NCBI GenBank assembly: GCA_016882555.1 | Contig: VGPQ01000029.1 | Location: 1 to 9,861 of the forward strand | Direction of reading: 5' to 3' | Length of the DNA: 9,861 bases | Source of the DNA: Cyanobacteria bacterium M_surface_7_m2_040 | GTDB lineage: Bacteria; Cyanobacteriota; Cyanobacteriia; PCC-6307; Cyanobiaceae | Shown: positions 1 through 7,590 of the stretch, piece after piece | Position numbering within the stretch: the first letter of the stretch is position 1 | How the letters are laid out: the number at the start of each line of letters is the position of its first letter | Made by a program: the position numbers and the translations under genes | The notes under the pieces: model-generated | The model's database searches: none | Seen by the model: the letters and a program-made list of their open reading frames with translations, nothing else | What the model was told of the DNA's origin: nothing

Positions 1-1
1 C

Positions 2-2929
2 CCGGCCACCCAGCGCTCCCTCGATGCGATCGCGGTGGTGCGGCTCACCCCCAGCGGCTACGGGCCGCTGATTGCCGAAGCCCTGCGCGAGGCCATGCCC
101 GATGGGCTCGAAGCGCTGCTGAGCCCCGAGGCGCTCGAGCAGCTGCTCGAGGGCGGCACCCCCGAGGGCCTCAGGCGGCTGATGGGCCTGGCCTGGGAGC
201 AGCCCGCTTCGCTGCTCGACTACCTGCCGCCCCAGACCCTGGTGGCGATCGACGAGCGCCGCGCCGCCCTGGCCCACGGCCAGCAGTGGTTCGACCACGT
301 GGTGAGCCACCACGGCGAGGTCGACGCTGAGCTGGGGGCGCCACTGCCGCCGCGGCTGCACCGTGAGCCCGCCGCCGCCCTGGCCGACGCCACGGAAGCC
401 TTTGCCGGCTTTGACCTGTGCGAGCTGCAGGAGAGCGACAAGCACGCCAACAGCTTTGATCTGGCCAGCCGCTCGGTCCCGGCCTACCCCAACGCCTTTG
501 GCAAGCTGGCCGGCCTGATCAAAGACTTTCAGCGGGAGCGGGCCTGCGTCTGGCTGTTGTCGGCCCAGCCCAGCCGCGCCACGGCGCTGCTCGAGGAGCA
601 CGACTGCATCGCCCGCTTTGTGCCCAACCCGGGCGATCTGCCGGCAATTGAGCGGCTGATTGAGCAGAACACCCCGGTCGCCCTCAAGACCCGCGGCACC
701 GCCGAGCTCGAGGGCCTGCAGCTGCCGGCCTGGAAGCTGGTGCTGATCACCGACCGGGAGTTCTTCGGTCAGCACAGCCTGGCGGCCACGGGCTATGTGC
801 GCCGCCGCCGCAAGGCCGCCAGCCGCACGGTCGACCCGGGCAAGATGCGGCCCGGCGATTTCGTGGTGCACCGCAATCACGGCATCGGCAAGTTTCTCAA
901 GCTCGAGAAGCTCGCCATCAGCGGCGAATCGCGCGACTACCTGGTGGTGCAGTACGCCGATGGGCTGCTGCGGGTGGCCGCCGACCAGCTCGGCAGCCTG
1001 GGCCGCTACCGCGCCACCAGCGACGCCCCGCCCGAGCTCAACCGCATGGGCGGCACCGCCTGGAGCAAGGCCAAGGAGCGTGCCAAGAAGGCCATCCGCA
1101 AGGTGGCGGTCGATCTGGTCAAGCTCTACGCCGAGCGCCACAAGGCCCCGGGCTTCGCCTACCCCCCCGACGGCCCCTGGCAGCTGGAACTGGAGGATTC
1201 GTTCCCCTACGAGCCCACGCCCGACCAGATCAAGGCGATCGCCGATGTCAAAGCCGACATGGAGCAGCCCCAGCCGATGGACCGGCTGGTGTGCGGCGAC
1301 GTGGGCTTCGGCAAAACCGAGGTGGCGATCCGCGCCATCTTCAAGGCCGTGACTGCGGGCAAGCAGGTGGCAATGCTGGCCCCCACCACGGTGCTGGCCC
1401 AGCAGCACTGGCGCACCCTGAGTGAACGCTTTGCCCCCTACCCGCTCAAGGTGAGCCTGCTCAACCGCTTTCGCACCGCGGCCGAGCGCAAGGCGATCCA
1501 GGAGGGGTTGGTCGAGGGCTCGGTCGATGTGGTGGTGGGCACCCACCAGCTGCTGGGCAAGGGCACCAGCTTCAAGCAGCTGGGCCTGCTGGTGGTGGAT
1601 GAGGAGCAGCGCTTCGGCGTCAACCAGAAGGAAAAGATCAAGGCCCTGCGCAAGGACGTCGACGTGCTGACCCTGAGCGCGACGCCGATCCCCCGCACGC
1701 TCTACATGAGCCTCTCGGGGGTGCGGGAGATGAGCCTGATCACCACGCCGCCGCCGCTGCGCCGGCCGATCAAGACCCACCTGGCCTCGCTGGATGAGGA
1801 GGCGGTGCGCAGCGCCATCAGCCAGGAGCTCGACCGCGGCGGCCAGATCTTCTACGTGGTGCCGCGGGTCGAAGGCATCGAAGATGTGGCCGCCCAGCTG
1901 CGCGCCATGCTGCCGGGGCTGCGGCTGCTGGTGGCCCACGGCCAGATGGCCGAGGGCGAGCTGGAGAGCGCCATGGTCGCCTTCAACGCCGGCGAAGCCG
2001 ATCTGATGCTCTGCACCACGATTGTGGAGAGCGGCCTCGACATCCCGCGGGTCAACACGATCCTGATCGAGGACGCCCACAAGTTTGGCCTCGCCCAGCT
2101 GTACCAGCTGCGCGGCCGGGTGGGCCGCAGCGGCATCCAGGCCCATGCCTGGCTGTTTTACCCCGGTGACGCGTCGCTGAGCGAGGCGGCGCGGGCGCGG
2201 CTGCGGGCGATCCAGGAGTTCGCCCAGCTGGGATCCGGCTATCAGCTGGCCATGCGCGACATGGAGATCCGTGGCGTCGGCAACCTGCTGGGCGTCGAGC
2301 AGAGCGGCCAGATGGAGACGATCGGCTTCGACCTCTACATGGAGATGCTGCAGGAATGCCTGGCCGAGATTCAGGGCCAGGACATCCCCAAGGTCGACGA
2401 CACCCAGATCGATCTGCCGATCACGGCCTTCATCCCCGGCGACTGGATCACCGACAACGACGAGAAGATGGCGGCCTACCGCGCCGCGGCCGATTGCAGC
2501 AGCAGGGAATCCTTGCTGGAGCTGGCCACGGGTCTGGTGGATCGCTACGGCGCCCTGCCCGCGCCGGTGATCGCCCTGCTGCAGCTGATGGAGCTCAAGC
2601 TGCTGGCCAGGCACTGCGGGTTCTCGCGCATCAAACCCGAAAAACCCAACATCGCCCTCGAGACCCCCATGGAGGAGCCAGCCTTTCGGCTGCTGCGCCA
2701 GGGCCTGCCCCAGCACCTGCATGGCCGTCTGGTGTACCAGGGCGGCAGCGGCACCACCGCCAAGGTGCTGGCCCGGGGTCTGGGGGTGTTGCCCGCCGAC
2801 AAGCAGCTCGAGGAGCTCAAGGGCTGGCTGGCGCAGATGGCCGCCCAGATCCCCGGCGCCGACGGCCTCACGGAGGCCCAGCGCAGCGAGCAGCAGAGCG
2901 CCAGCAACGCCGCGGTGCTGGCTGTTTGA
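2..2929 (+). CDS. mfd: Transcription-repair coupling factor Mfd, 5' end beyond window edge
   Basis: Mfd is a DNA translocase that pushes stalled RNA polymerase off damaged DNA and recruits UvrA for nucleotide excision repair. The frame is open from base 2, with no start codon of its own. 975 residues are visible against roughly 1150-1200 in the family, so about 200 N-terminal residues (UvrB-like module) are missing. In order one sees the rest of the N-terminal modules, the CarD-like RNA-polymerase-interacting domain (about 836-1010, [14 protein letters not shown]), then RecG-like motor motifs: Walker A GDVGFGKT (1295-1318), DEEQ box (1598-1609), SAT (1676-1684) and [10 protein letters not shown] (2105-2134). 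The TRCF C-terminal domain spans about 2400-2730, followed by an Ala/Gln/Ser-rich tail ending in TGA. The GTG at 35 is internal, since the frame and Mfd-like sequence continue upstream. Product identity is essentially certain. Confidence 0.97.
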   Translation, partial: PATQRSLDAIAVVRLTPSGYGPLIAEALREAMPDGLEALLSPEALEQLLEGGTPEGLRRLMGLAWEQPASLLDYLPPQTLVAIDERRAALAHGQQWFDHVVSHHGEVDAELGAPLPPRLHREPAAALADATEAFAGFDLCELQESDKHANSFDLASRSVPAYPNAFGKLAGLIKDFQRERACVWLLSAQPSRATALLEEHDCIARFVPNPGDLPAIERLIEQNTPVALKTRGTAELEGLQLPAWKLVLITDREFFGQHSLAATGYVRRRRKAASRTVDPGKMRPGDFVVHRNHGIGKFLKLEKLAISGESRDYLVVQYADGLLRVAADQLGSLGRYRATSDAPPELNRMGGTAWSKAKERAKKAIRKVAVDLVKLYAERHKAPGFAYPPDGPWQLELEDSFPYEPTPDQIKAIADVKADMEQPQPMDRLVCGDVGFGKTEVAIRAIFKAVTAGKQVAMLAPTTVLAQQHWRTLSERFAPYPLKVSLLNRFRTAAERKAIQEGLVEGSVDVVVGTHQLLGKGTSFKQLGLLVVDEEQRFGVNQKEKIKALRKDVDVLTLSATPIPRTLYMSLSGVREMSLITTPPPLRRPIKTHLASLDEEAVRSAISQELDRGGQIFYVVPRVEGIEDVAAQLRAMLPGLRLLVAHGQMAEGELESAMVAFNAGEADLMLCTTIVESGLDIPRVNTILIEDAHKFGLAQLYQLRGRVGRSGIQAHAWLFYPGDASLSEAARARLRAIQEFAQLGSGYQLAMRDMEIRGVGNLLGVEQSGQMETIGFDLYMEMLQECLAEIQGQDIPKVDDTQIDLPITAFIPGDWITDNDEKMAAYRAAADCSSRESLLELATGLVDRYGALPAPVIALLQLMELKLLARHCGFSRIKPEKPNIALETPMEEPAFRLLRQGLPQHLHGRLVYQGGSGTTAKVLARGLGVLPADKQLEELKGWLAQMAAQIPGADGLTEAQRSEQQSASNAAVLAV
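26..33. repeat. HIP1 octamer GCGATCGC
   Basis: Perfect copy of the highly iterated palindrome found throughout many cyanobacterial genomes. This copy lies inside mfd. Five copies occur in the window, far more than chance predicts for an 8-mer in under 10 kb, and this supports the cyanobacterial assignment. Confidence 0.85.
1235..1242. repeat. HIP1 octamer GCGATCGC
   Basis: Second perfect copy, within the helicase part of mfd, in the longer palindrome GGCGATCGCC. Confidence 0.85.
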
Positions 2930-2956
2930 GCCGGTCTCGCAAAAATCCGTTACAAT
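2926..2956 (+). promoter_or_regulatory. Candidate promoter of the 58-residue membrane protein gene
   Basis: TACAAT at 2951-2956 matches five of six bases of the -10 consensus. It lies 25 bp before the ATG at 2982, which would give a leader of roughly 20 nt. TTGAGC at 2926-2931 is the best -35 candidate, but the 19-bp spacer is longer than ideal and the box overlaps the mfd stop codon. The stretch is visibly more AT-rich than its surroundings. Called by eye only, with no transcript evidence. Confidence 0.45.
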
Positions 2957-2977
2957 TCTGAGAAGTTCTGTAACGGA
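2946..2977. promoter_or_regulatory. Perfect 9-bp dyad with HLR1-like half-sites, candidate RpaB operator
   Basis: TCCGTTACA (2946-2954) is repeated as its exact reverse complement TGTAACGGA (2969-2977) across 14 nt. GTTACAAT (2949-2956) fits the HLR1 half-site (G/T)TTACA(T/A)(T/A) bound by the cyanobacterial response regulator RpaB, and the opposite arm reads GTTACAGA on the other strand, one mismatch. Classical HLR1 has two direct half-sites two bases apart. Here the good half-sites face each other, so the match is partial. The element covers the candidate -10 box, a position at which RpaB usually represses in low light. That regulation is inferred. Confidence 0.5.
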
Positions 2978-2981
2978 CGTC

Positions 2982-3158
2982 ATGGGAGAGGTGATCGAGC
3001 TGAGCAACGGCCTGGGCGCTGGTTTCGGCCTGCTCTCCGGACTGATCAGCGTCGCCGCTCTCGGCCTGTACGCCCTGATGCAGGACGGCAGTGGGAACGA
3101 CGACGACGACTCCACCCCTGGTGGCGGCCTGATGCAACCCGTTGCCGGCGCCGCCTGA
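2982..3158 (+). CDS. Small single-pass membrane protein with acidic Asp run, function unknown
   Basis: 58 residues from ATG to TGA. One hydrophobic Gly/Ala/Leu-rich segment (about residues 10-33) is followed by a short polar linker with four consecutive Asp (40-43), a Gly-rich turn and the tail GLMQPVAGAA. I do not recognise a named family. The clear promoter-like region in front, typical codon use and the TM-plus-acidic-linker layout make it more likely a real gene than a chance frame. It lacks the chlorophyll-binding ExxNxRxAM motif of high-light-inducible proteins and does not resemble PsbX or PsbY as I know them. No Shine-Dalgarno sequence precedes the ATG. The gene lies 52 bp after mfd and converges on the next gene. 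Function and topology are undetermined. The upstream HLR1-like dyad suggests a link to light or photosynthetic membranes, which is only an inference. Confidence 0.72.
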   Translation: MGEVIELSNGLGAGFGLLSGLISVAALGLYALMQDGSGNDDDDSTPGGGLMQPVAGAA

Positions 3159-3160
3159 GC

Positions 3161-3172
3161 GGCTGATCAGCC
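3161..3172. repeat. 12-bp perfect palindrome between convergent genes
   Basis: GGCTGATCAGCC lies in the 34-bp gap between the stop codons of the small membrane protein gene (+) and the DUF6737-like gene (-). As RNA it could form only a 4-bp stem with a 4-base loop on either strand, and no T-run follows. It is at best a weak bidirectional terminator and may be incidental. Confidence 0.25.
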
Positions 3173-3192
3173 ACCACATCGTGTGCGCCCGA

Positions 3193-3456
3193 TCAGGTCG
3201 CACCGTTGGTGTTGACGGGTGATTGGGCCTGCTGCTGCCGATAGGCAGCCGGCACCAGCACCAGAAACAGCAGCCACCACAGACCCACGGCCACAGCCAC
3301 CGCTGCCGTGATCCACCAGCGCTGCAAGACCACCCAGCTGCCGCCGATGCCTGCTGCGCCGCTCAGCAGGATCGACCAGGGCTGGCACCACCACGGCTTC
3401 AGCTGCCAGATCGAGCCAGGTGCTGGGCTCTGCGTCGCCGATTCCCCTGGGACCAT
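3193..3456 (-). CDS. Small two-helix membrane protein, DUF6737-like
   Basis: 87 residues. A short polar N-terminus is followed by the signature WQLKPWWCQPWSILL (residues 17-31), a first hydrophobic segment to about residue 45, a Trp-containing turn (QRWWIT), a second hydrophobic segment (about 51-70, ending LWWLLFLVLVPAAY) and a polar tail. The KPWWCQPWSIL core and the paired helices match what I remember of the cyanobacterial family DUF6737, whose function is unknown. The ATG at 3456 is the only standard start between the upstream in-frame stop (3481-3483) and the conserved core. The gene converges on the 58-residue protein gene (34-bp gap) and diverges from the DUF3598-like gene with only 15 bp between start codons, so any promoter must lie within the neighbouring coding sequence. 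No ribosome binding site is visible. Confidence 0.8.
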   Translation of the reverse strand: MVPGESATQSPAPGSIWQLKPWWCQPWSILLSGAAGIGGSWVVLQRWWITAAVAVAVGLWWLLFLVLVPAAYRQQQAQSPVNTNGAT

Positions 3457-3471
3457 TGCCGAATCGATGCC

Positions 3472-4089
3472 ATGTCTGAGTCATTGTCAAGGCGCGAGAT
3501 CCTGCTGCGCCACAACGCCGGACTATGAGAGGGATGCTTCATCCGCTGCGATGACAGCGGGCGTGAGCACGAGCGCTTTGGCAGCCGTCTCGAGGTCGCC
3601 GACCGTGCCGGCACCATTCACGCCGATCTGACCAACCTCAGCACCGGCCAGGTGCGATCGATGGCGTTCCGTGAGCCGCCAGCCGTGATGCAGATCAGCG
3701 AGGCGGGGCACTGGAGCCTGGGGCCTGATCGCATTGGGCCCTGGCCCTGGGTGTGTGAGCTGTGTCTGGTGTGGGGCGATCGCCGCCGCCGTGTGGTCGT
3801 TCGCCACAGCAGCGTCGGGCTGGACTCGCTGGTGCTGGTGTGCGAGTCACGCCCAGGGGGCTGCGATGAGGCCCCAGAGGCACCGCTGCAGCTCAGGCCC
3901 AACGACCTGCCCCCGCAGCAGCAACGCTGGGCCATACCAGCTCCTGCAGCCTGCACGGTCACGGCGATGGGCCAGCGGGTTCCGGCCGGCAGCAGTGAAG
4001 CGGTGGCCCTGCACTGGCAACCCGAGCCAGGCGTCAGCCTGCAACTCTGGCGCCGCTACAGCGAGCACGGACTGTTGCTCGAGCCTTGA
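3472..4089 (+). pseudogene. DUF3598-like protein gene interrupted by one in-frame TGA
   Basis: From ATG 3472 the frame encodes MSESLSRREILLRHNAGL and reaches TGA at 3526-3528. The same frame continues without another stop to 4089, 205 codons in all plus the final stop. The sequence across the stop (HNAGL-stop-EGCFIR) matches the NxGxWxGxFxR start typical of DUF3598-type, calycin-like cyanobacterial proteins, so the stop replaces a conserved Trp and a single TGG-to-TGA change explains it. Downstream protein-like blocks remain: LTNLSTGQVRSM, WSLGPDRIGPWPWV, RRRVVVRHSSVGLDSLVLV. Restart at GTG 3652 or ATG 3661 would give a protein of 145 or 142 residues lacking the N-terminal strands. Family function is uncertain, and a lipid- or pigment-related role is only suggested by the fold class. 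The alternatives are a sequencing error, readthrough, or a very recent pseudogene. The protein-coding character of the frame is clear; the family name is less sure. Confidence 0.72.
3776..3783. repeat. HIP1 octamer GCGATCGC
   Basis: Third perfect copy, inside the DUF3598-like gene, again as GGCGATCGCC. Confidence 0.85.
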
Positions 4090-4104
4090 GCAGCAACGCT
4101 GCTC
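4088..4104. terminator. Hairpin in the convergent gap, possible bidirectional terminator
   Basis: GAGCAGC (4088-4094) and GCTGCTC (4098-4104) form a perfect 7-bp stem with a 3-base loop, starting inside the stop codon of the DUF3598-like gene. The gap to the convergent protease gene is only 53 bp. No T-run follows on either strand, so an intrinsic terminator is plausible but not demonstrated. The rest of the gap shows nothing I can name. Confidence 0.4.
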
Positions 4105-4142
4105 TGAGCGGCAGCTCTGCTCTCCCCAGCCCCAGCCGACGC

Positions 4143-5495
4143 TCAGGGTTGGTTGGTTGAGGCAGCCGATCCGCCTGCCGTGGCGGCCTGCACGTTGCTA
4201 CTACCCGGTTTGTAGGCCTTCTCGACGCTGCCAGCGCCACGCACCTTCTTGACGAGGGTCGACTCGGCAACCCGGTACTGGCTGTCCTTGCGGGTGCCCA
4301 GATCCTCGAGCCGCAGGCGCTGGGCCTCGAGGTCGCCCATCTTCACCGACACATCCGGGGCAATGCCGTGTTTGTGGATGTCGCGGCCGCTGGGGGTGAG
4401 GTATTTGGCGATGGTCACCGTCATGCCGGAGCCATCCGACAGACCCCGCACCGACTGCACCAAGCCCTTGCCGAAGGTCTTCTGACCCACCAACACGGCC
4501 CGGTTGTTGTCTTGCAGGGCGCCCGAGAGGATTTCGCTGGCGCTGGCCGAGCCCTCATTCACCAGGATCACCATGGGCTTGATGGTCAGGGCGCGGCCAT
4601 TGGCTTTCTTGACATCGGTGATGCCGTCGCGGGTCTTGGTGGAGACGATCGTGCCCTCATTGAGCCACTGGCGGGCGATCTCGATGCTGGCCATCAGCAG
4701 GCCGCCGGGGTTGCTGCGCAGATCGAGCACATAGCCGTCGACCTTGCCGTCGAGCTCCTTGAGGGCCACGCGCATGTCCTTGGTGGCGTTGGCGTTGAAC
4801 TGCTTCAGGCGGATGTACCCCACCTTGAGGCCTTCGCCGGTGGTGTTGATCTGATGCTCAACGGCGTGCAGTTCGATGCGTTCGCGCGTGAGCGACAGCT
4901 CGATCGGCTGGGCCTGGCCCTTGCGGCGCAGGGTCAACTTGACCGTGCTGCCCGCCTGGCCGCGGATCAGCTTGACGGCATCCTCGGTGCTCATCCCCTT
5001 GGTGCTCTTGCCGTCGATCGCGGTGATCACGTCTTTCGGCTGCACCCCGGCACGGGAAGCGGGTGACCCCTCAATCGGGGAGACGACCACCAGGTCCTTG
5101 GAGTCCTTGTCGAGGCTCAGCTGGATGCCCACTCCCGAGAGCTCCCCGGAGGTGTCGATCTGCATTTCCTTGAACTCGCGCGGATCAAGGAAGCGGGTGT
5201 AGGGGTCATCGAGGCTGCCCAGCATGCCGCGGATGGCGTCGTAGGCCTCCTTGGAGCTGCCGTAGCTCTTGGCGAGCACGTCGCGGCGCAGCTTGCGCCA
5301 GCGGTCTTCGGTGTATTTGCCGGTGGTGTCGAGGTAGTCGCGAAAGACGATCTGCCAGGTCTGATCGATCACCTCCTTGGGGCTGTCGCTGATCCGCGAC
5401 AGGCCGCCGGGTGGGGTCACGGCCTCCTGGGCCAGGACCGCCGTGGCCGCACAGGCGCTCAGCCCCAGCACCACCACCACCGATCGTGTCCCCAT
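4143..5495 (-). CDS. Secreted S41 carboxyl-terminal processing protease (CtpA/CtpB type)
   Basis: Serine protease that trims or degrades proteins from their C-terminus outside the cytoplasm. In cyanobacteria one paralogue matures the D1 protein of photosystem II. From ATG 5495 it has 450 residues: a signal peptide (about 1-22, cleavage near VLA-QE), a helical N-terminal part, a PDZ domain (about 110-195, GVGIQLS to RRKG), then the S41 domain. The catalytic Ser-Lys pair is visible as S318 in NEGSASASE and K343 in TFGKG, 25 residues apart as in known family members. The tail after about residue 420 is a low-complexity Ala/Ser/Gly stretch. A TTG at 5522 would add nine residues, also compatible with a signal peptide; I prefer the ATG, though neither has a well-placed ribosome binding site. 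It follows ispG on the same strand. The sequence alone does not tell whether it is the D1-processing paralogue, so no symbol is given. Confidence 0.95.
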   Translation of the reverse strand: MGTRSVVVVLGLSACAATAVLAQEAVTPPGGLSRISDSPKEVIDQTWQIVFRDYLDTTGKYTEDRWRKLRRDVLAKSYGSSKEAYDAIRGMLGSLDDPYTRFLDPREFKEMQIDTSGELSGVGIQLSLDKDSKDLVVVSPIEGSPASRAGVQPKDVITAIDGKSTKGMSTEDAVKLIRGQAGSTVKLTLRRKGQAQPIELSLTRERIELHAVEHQINTTGEGLKVGYIRLKQFNANATKDMRVALKELDGKVDGYVLDLRSNPGGLLMASIEIARQWLNEGTIVSTKTRDGITDVKKANGRALTIKPMVILVNEGSASASEILSGALQDNNRAVLVGQKTFGKGLVQSVRGLSDGSGMTVTIAKYLTPSGRDIHKHGIAPDVSVKMGDLEAQRLRLEDLGTRKDSQYRVAESTLVKKVRGAGSVEKAYKPGSSNVQAATAGGSAASTNQP

Positions 5496-5558
5496 CGCCG
5501 CCGGGCTGAATCCTGATTTCAAGTTAGCGGCTTCAACCGCCCTCAGCTTGGTGGGTTT

Positions 5559-5592
5559 CCCCAGCTCCGGGGTTCAGGCTCAGGAGCTGGGG
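5559..5592 (-). terminator. Strong 10-bp hairpin just after ispG stop, terminator or processing element
   Basis: CCCCAGCTCC (5559-5568) pairs perfectly with GGAGCTGGGG (5583-5592) across a 14-nt loop. In the - strand transcript the stem begins one base after the ispG TGA and is followed by AAACCC rather than a U-run. It could be a non-canonical terminator, an attenuating or RNA-stabilising hairpin between ispG and the protease gene. The inverted repeat is certain; its role is inferred. The remaining bases up to the protease start (5496-5558) hold no promoter I would defend. Confidence 0.5.
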
Positions 5593-5593
5593 C

Positions 5594-6838
5594 TCAGGGA
5601 TCCAGCCAACGGCCGTCGTCTTTGATCAGTTGGATCAGGGCCTCCACGCCCTCGGCCTCCGGCACGCGGCGGATCTCCTCACGGCCGCGGTAGAGCGAGA
5701 TGGTGCCGGGGGTCTTGCCGACGTAGCCGTAGTCGGCATCGGCCATCTCGCCGGGCCCGTTGACGATGCAGCCCATCACGGCGATGTCGAGACCGGTCAG
5801 GTGGGCGGTGGCGCCGCGCACCTGGTGCAGCACCTCCTCCAGGTTGAACAGGGTGCGGCCGCAGCTGGGGCAGGCCACGTACTCGACCATCGTCTTGCGA
5901 AGCCCCAGGGCCTGCAAGATCGAGTAGCAGACCGGGATCTCCTTCTCGGGCGCCTCGGTGAGCGACACCCGGATCGTGTCGCCGATGCCCTCGGCCAGCA
6001 GCGGCGCGATGCCGGCGGTGCTCTTGACGCGGCCGTAGTCGCCGTCGCCGGCTTCGGTGACGCCCAGGTGCAGGGGGTAGGGGAACCCCTCGGCGTCCAT
6101 GCGGTCGGCCATCATCCGGTAGGCGGCCATCATCACGGGCGCCCGTGAGGCCTTCATCGACACCACGATGTTGTGGAAGTCGAGGCGGTCGCAGATGCGG
6201 ATGAACTCCATCGCGCTCTCGACCATGCCCAGGGGCGTGTCGCCATAGCGGAACAGCATCCGCTCGGCCAGGGAGCCGTGGTTGACGCCGATGCGCAGGG
6301 CCTTGTCCTGCGCTTTGAGCAGCTGCACCAGGGGGGCAAAGGTCTCTTCGATGCGCGCGCCGATTGCGGCGATCTCGGCATCCGAGAACTCGCTGCGGTT
6401 GGGGTCGGGCTTGTCAAACACGAACAGGCCCGGATTGATGCGCACCTTGTCGACGTGCTGGGCCACCTCCAGGGCGATCTTCATGCCGTTGTGGTGCACA
6501 TCGGCGACCAAGGGCACCGGCTGGTAGGTGGCCTCGAGTCGCTCACGGATCTCCCCCATGGCCTTGGCATGGGCCAACGAGGGGACCGTGACCCGCACGA
6601 TCTCGCAGCCGGCCTCGTGCAGGCGGCGGATGCCGGCGGTGGCGCCTTCGATGTCGAGGGTGTCCTCGTTGATCATCGACTGCACCACCACCGGGTGGTC
6701 GCTGCCGATCCAGACCGTGCCCACCTGCACGCTGCGGGTTTTGCGGCGCTTGAGCGTGGTGGCGTAGCGAGGGTTGCTGGCCCAGTCGGCGCCGCCGGTG
6801 GAGGGCGCAGCGTCAGCAGAGACCGGGGCAGCGGTCAT
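5594..6838 (-). CDS. ispG: 4-hydroxy-3-methylbut-2-enyl diphosphate synthase IspG (GcpE)
   Basis: IspG catalyses the penultimate step of the MEP pathway, the reductive opening of methylerythritol cyclodiphosphate to HMBPP. This feeds carotenoid, phytol and quinone synthesis, with ferredoxin as the likely electron donor in cyanobacteria. The 414 residues are a normal length for the short bacterial form without the extra domain of the plant enzyme. The TIM-barrel part carries [16 protein letters not shown] (45-55) and VADVHHN (111-117). The [4Fe-4S] ligands are C323 and C326 (CPSCGR), C357 ([10 protein letters not shown]) and E364. The ATG at 6838 gives a 20-25 residue flexible, Ala-rich N-terminus before [13 protein letters not shown]. 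It starts 48 bp after the uracil-DNA glycosylase stop on the same strand, so cotranscription is possible. No Shine-Dalgarno sequence is seen, as is common in cyanobacteria. Confidence 0.98.
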   Translation of the reverse strand: MTAAPVSADAAPSTGGADWASNPRYATTLKRRKTRSVQVGTVWIGSDHPVVVQSMINEDTLDIEGATAGIRRLHEAGCEIVRVTVPSLAHAKAMGEIRERLEATYQPVPLVADVHHNGMKIALEVAQHVDKVRINPGLFVFDKPDPNRSEFSDAEIAAIGARIEETFAPLVQLLKAQDKALRIGVNHGSLAERMLFRYGDTPLGMVESAMEFIRICDRLDFHNIVVSMKASRAPVMMAAYRMMADRMDAEGFPYPLHLGVTEAGDGDYGRVKSTAGIAPLLAEGIGDTIRVSLTEAPEKEIPVCYSILQALGLRKTMVEYVACPSCGRTLFNLEEVLHQVRGATAHLTGLDIAVMGCIVNGPGEMADADYGYVGKTPGTISLYRGREEIRRVPEAEGVEALIQLIKDDGRWLDP

Positions 6839-6886
6839 GGCAAAGAAGGGGCCATCAACGGCTGCAAGGCTGTCACAGCGCGAGGG

Positions 6887-7498
6887 TCAGTTGGGTGCTG
6901 CGGTCAGGGCCTCGCGCACGGCAGCCAGATCGCGGCGGGTGAGCCAGCGGGGGCTGCCGTCGCTCTCGCGGCCAAACCGCAGCAGGTAGGAGGGATGCAG
7001 GATCGGCAACAGGCGCCGGCCGCGCAGCTCTTCCTGCAGCGGCCCGGCGCTGGCGTCACACCACTGCCCCCGCAGGCCGGTGATGCCGCCCTTGATGCCC
7101 AGCACCGCCTCCAGGGCCGTGGCGCCCACCAGCACCACCAGCTGCGGGTCGATCAAGCCGATCTGCCGGGCCAGCCAGGGCCGGCAGGCGGCCAGTTCGG
7201 CGGGTTTGGGCCTGCGGTTGGCGGGTGGACGGCATTTGATCGCATTGCAGATGTAGAGGTCGCGCTGCGGGTCGAGCCCGGCTGCGATCAGCAGCTGGTC
7301 GAGCAGCTGGCCCGACCGCCCCACAAACGGTTGTCCCTGGGCGTCTTCGTCGGCGCCGGGGGCCTCGCCGATCAGCATCAGCCGCGCTTCGGGGTTGCCG
7401 CGGCCCACCACCACCTGCTGGCGACCCGTCGCCAGGGCGCACCCTTGGCAGCGATCGCACTGCAGCGCCAACGCTTCGAGTTCAGCCTGCCGCTGCAT
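6887..7498 (-). CDS. Family-4 uracil-DNA glycosylase with [4Fe-4S] cluster
   Basis: Removes uracil from DNA (deaminated cytosine or misincorporated dUMP), starting base excision repair. The 203 residues fit the family. Motif 1 is GEAPGADED (44-52) followed by [13 protein letters not shown], and motif 2 is HPSYLLR (168-174). Iron-sulfur ligands are visible as C14-X2-C17, C89 in IKCRPP and C105 in AACRPWL, with the usual spacing of 15 residues between the last two. An extra C20 follows the first pair. I chose ATG 7498 because it places the CxxC close to the N-terminus as in homologues. A GTG at 7606 would add 36 basic residues with no family resemblance and overlap the divergent aminotransferase start. 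It is first of three genes in the same direction, before ispG. Confidence 0.93.
   Translation of the reverse strand: MQRQAELEALALQCDRCQGCALATGRQQVVVGRGNPEARLMLIGEAPGADEDAQGQPFVGRSGQLLDQLLIAAGLDPQRDLYICNAIKCRPPANRRPKPAELAACRPWLARQIGLIDPQLVVLVGATALEAVLGIKGGITGLRGQWCDASAGPLQEELRGRRLLPILHPSYLLRFGRESDGSPRWLTRRDLAAVREALTAAPN
7451..7458. repeat. HIP1 octamer GCGATCGC
   Basis: Fourth perfect copy, near the 5' end of the uracil-DNA glycosylase gene. Confidence 0.85.
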
Positions 7499-7521
7499 GC
7501 CAGCCCGCCAACACCGCTCCA

Positions 7522-7549
7522 GTTTTGCGGCGCTGGTTTTGCGGCGCTT
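7522..7549. repeat. 14-bp tandem duplication in the divergent intergenic region
   Basis: GTTTTGCGGCGCTG (7522-7535) is followed directly by GTTTTGCGGCGCTT (7536-7549), 13 of 14 bases identical. It lies in the 92-bp gap between the divergent glycosylase (7498) and aminotransferase (7591) starts, which must contain their promoters. I could not place a convincing -35/-10 pair for either gene there. The repeat may be a replication-slippage duplication or a paired protein-binding site. Confidence 0.6.
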
Positions 7550-7590
7550 GGTTTCGGTCTGAACCCTTTGACGCACAAGGGTGCGGCAGG

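Noticed and set aside
2982..3158. Identity of the 58-residue protein as a high-light-inducible (Hli) or Psb small subunit
   Set aside because: The helix lacks the ExxNxRxAM chlorophyll-binding motif and does not match PsbX or PsbY; only the promoter hints at light control.
3161..3172. GGCTGATCAGCC as a true intrinsic terminator
   Set aside because: A 4-bp stem with no T-run on either side is too weak; it is kept only as a palindrome.
3526..3528. TGA recoded as Trp or selenocysteine as a general feature of the genome
   Set aside because: mfd, ispG, the aminotransferase, phnD and the small membrane genes all end at TGA as a true stop, and I see no convincing SECIS-like hairpin after the codon. 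Site-specific readthrough remains possible but general recoding does not.
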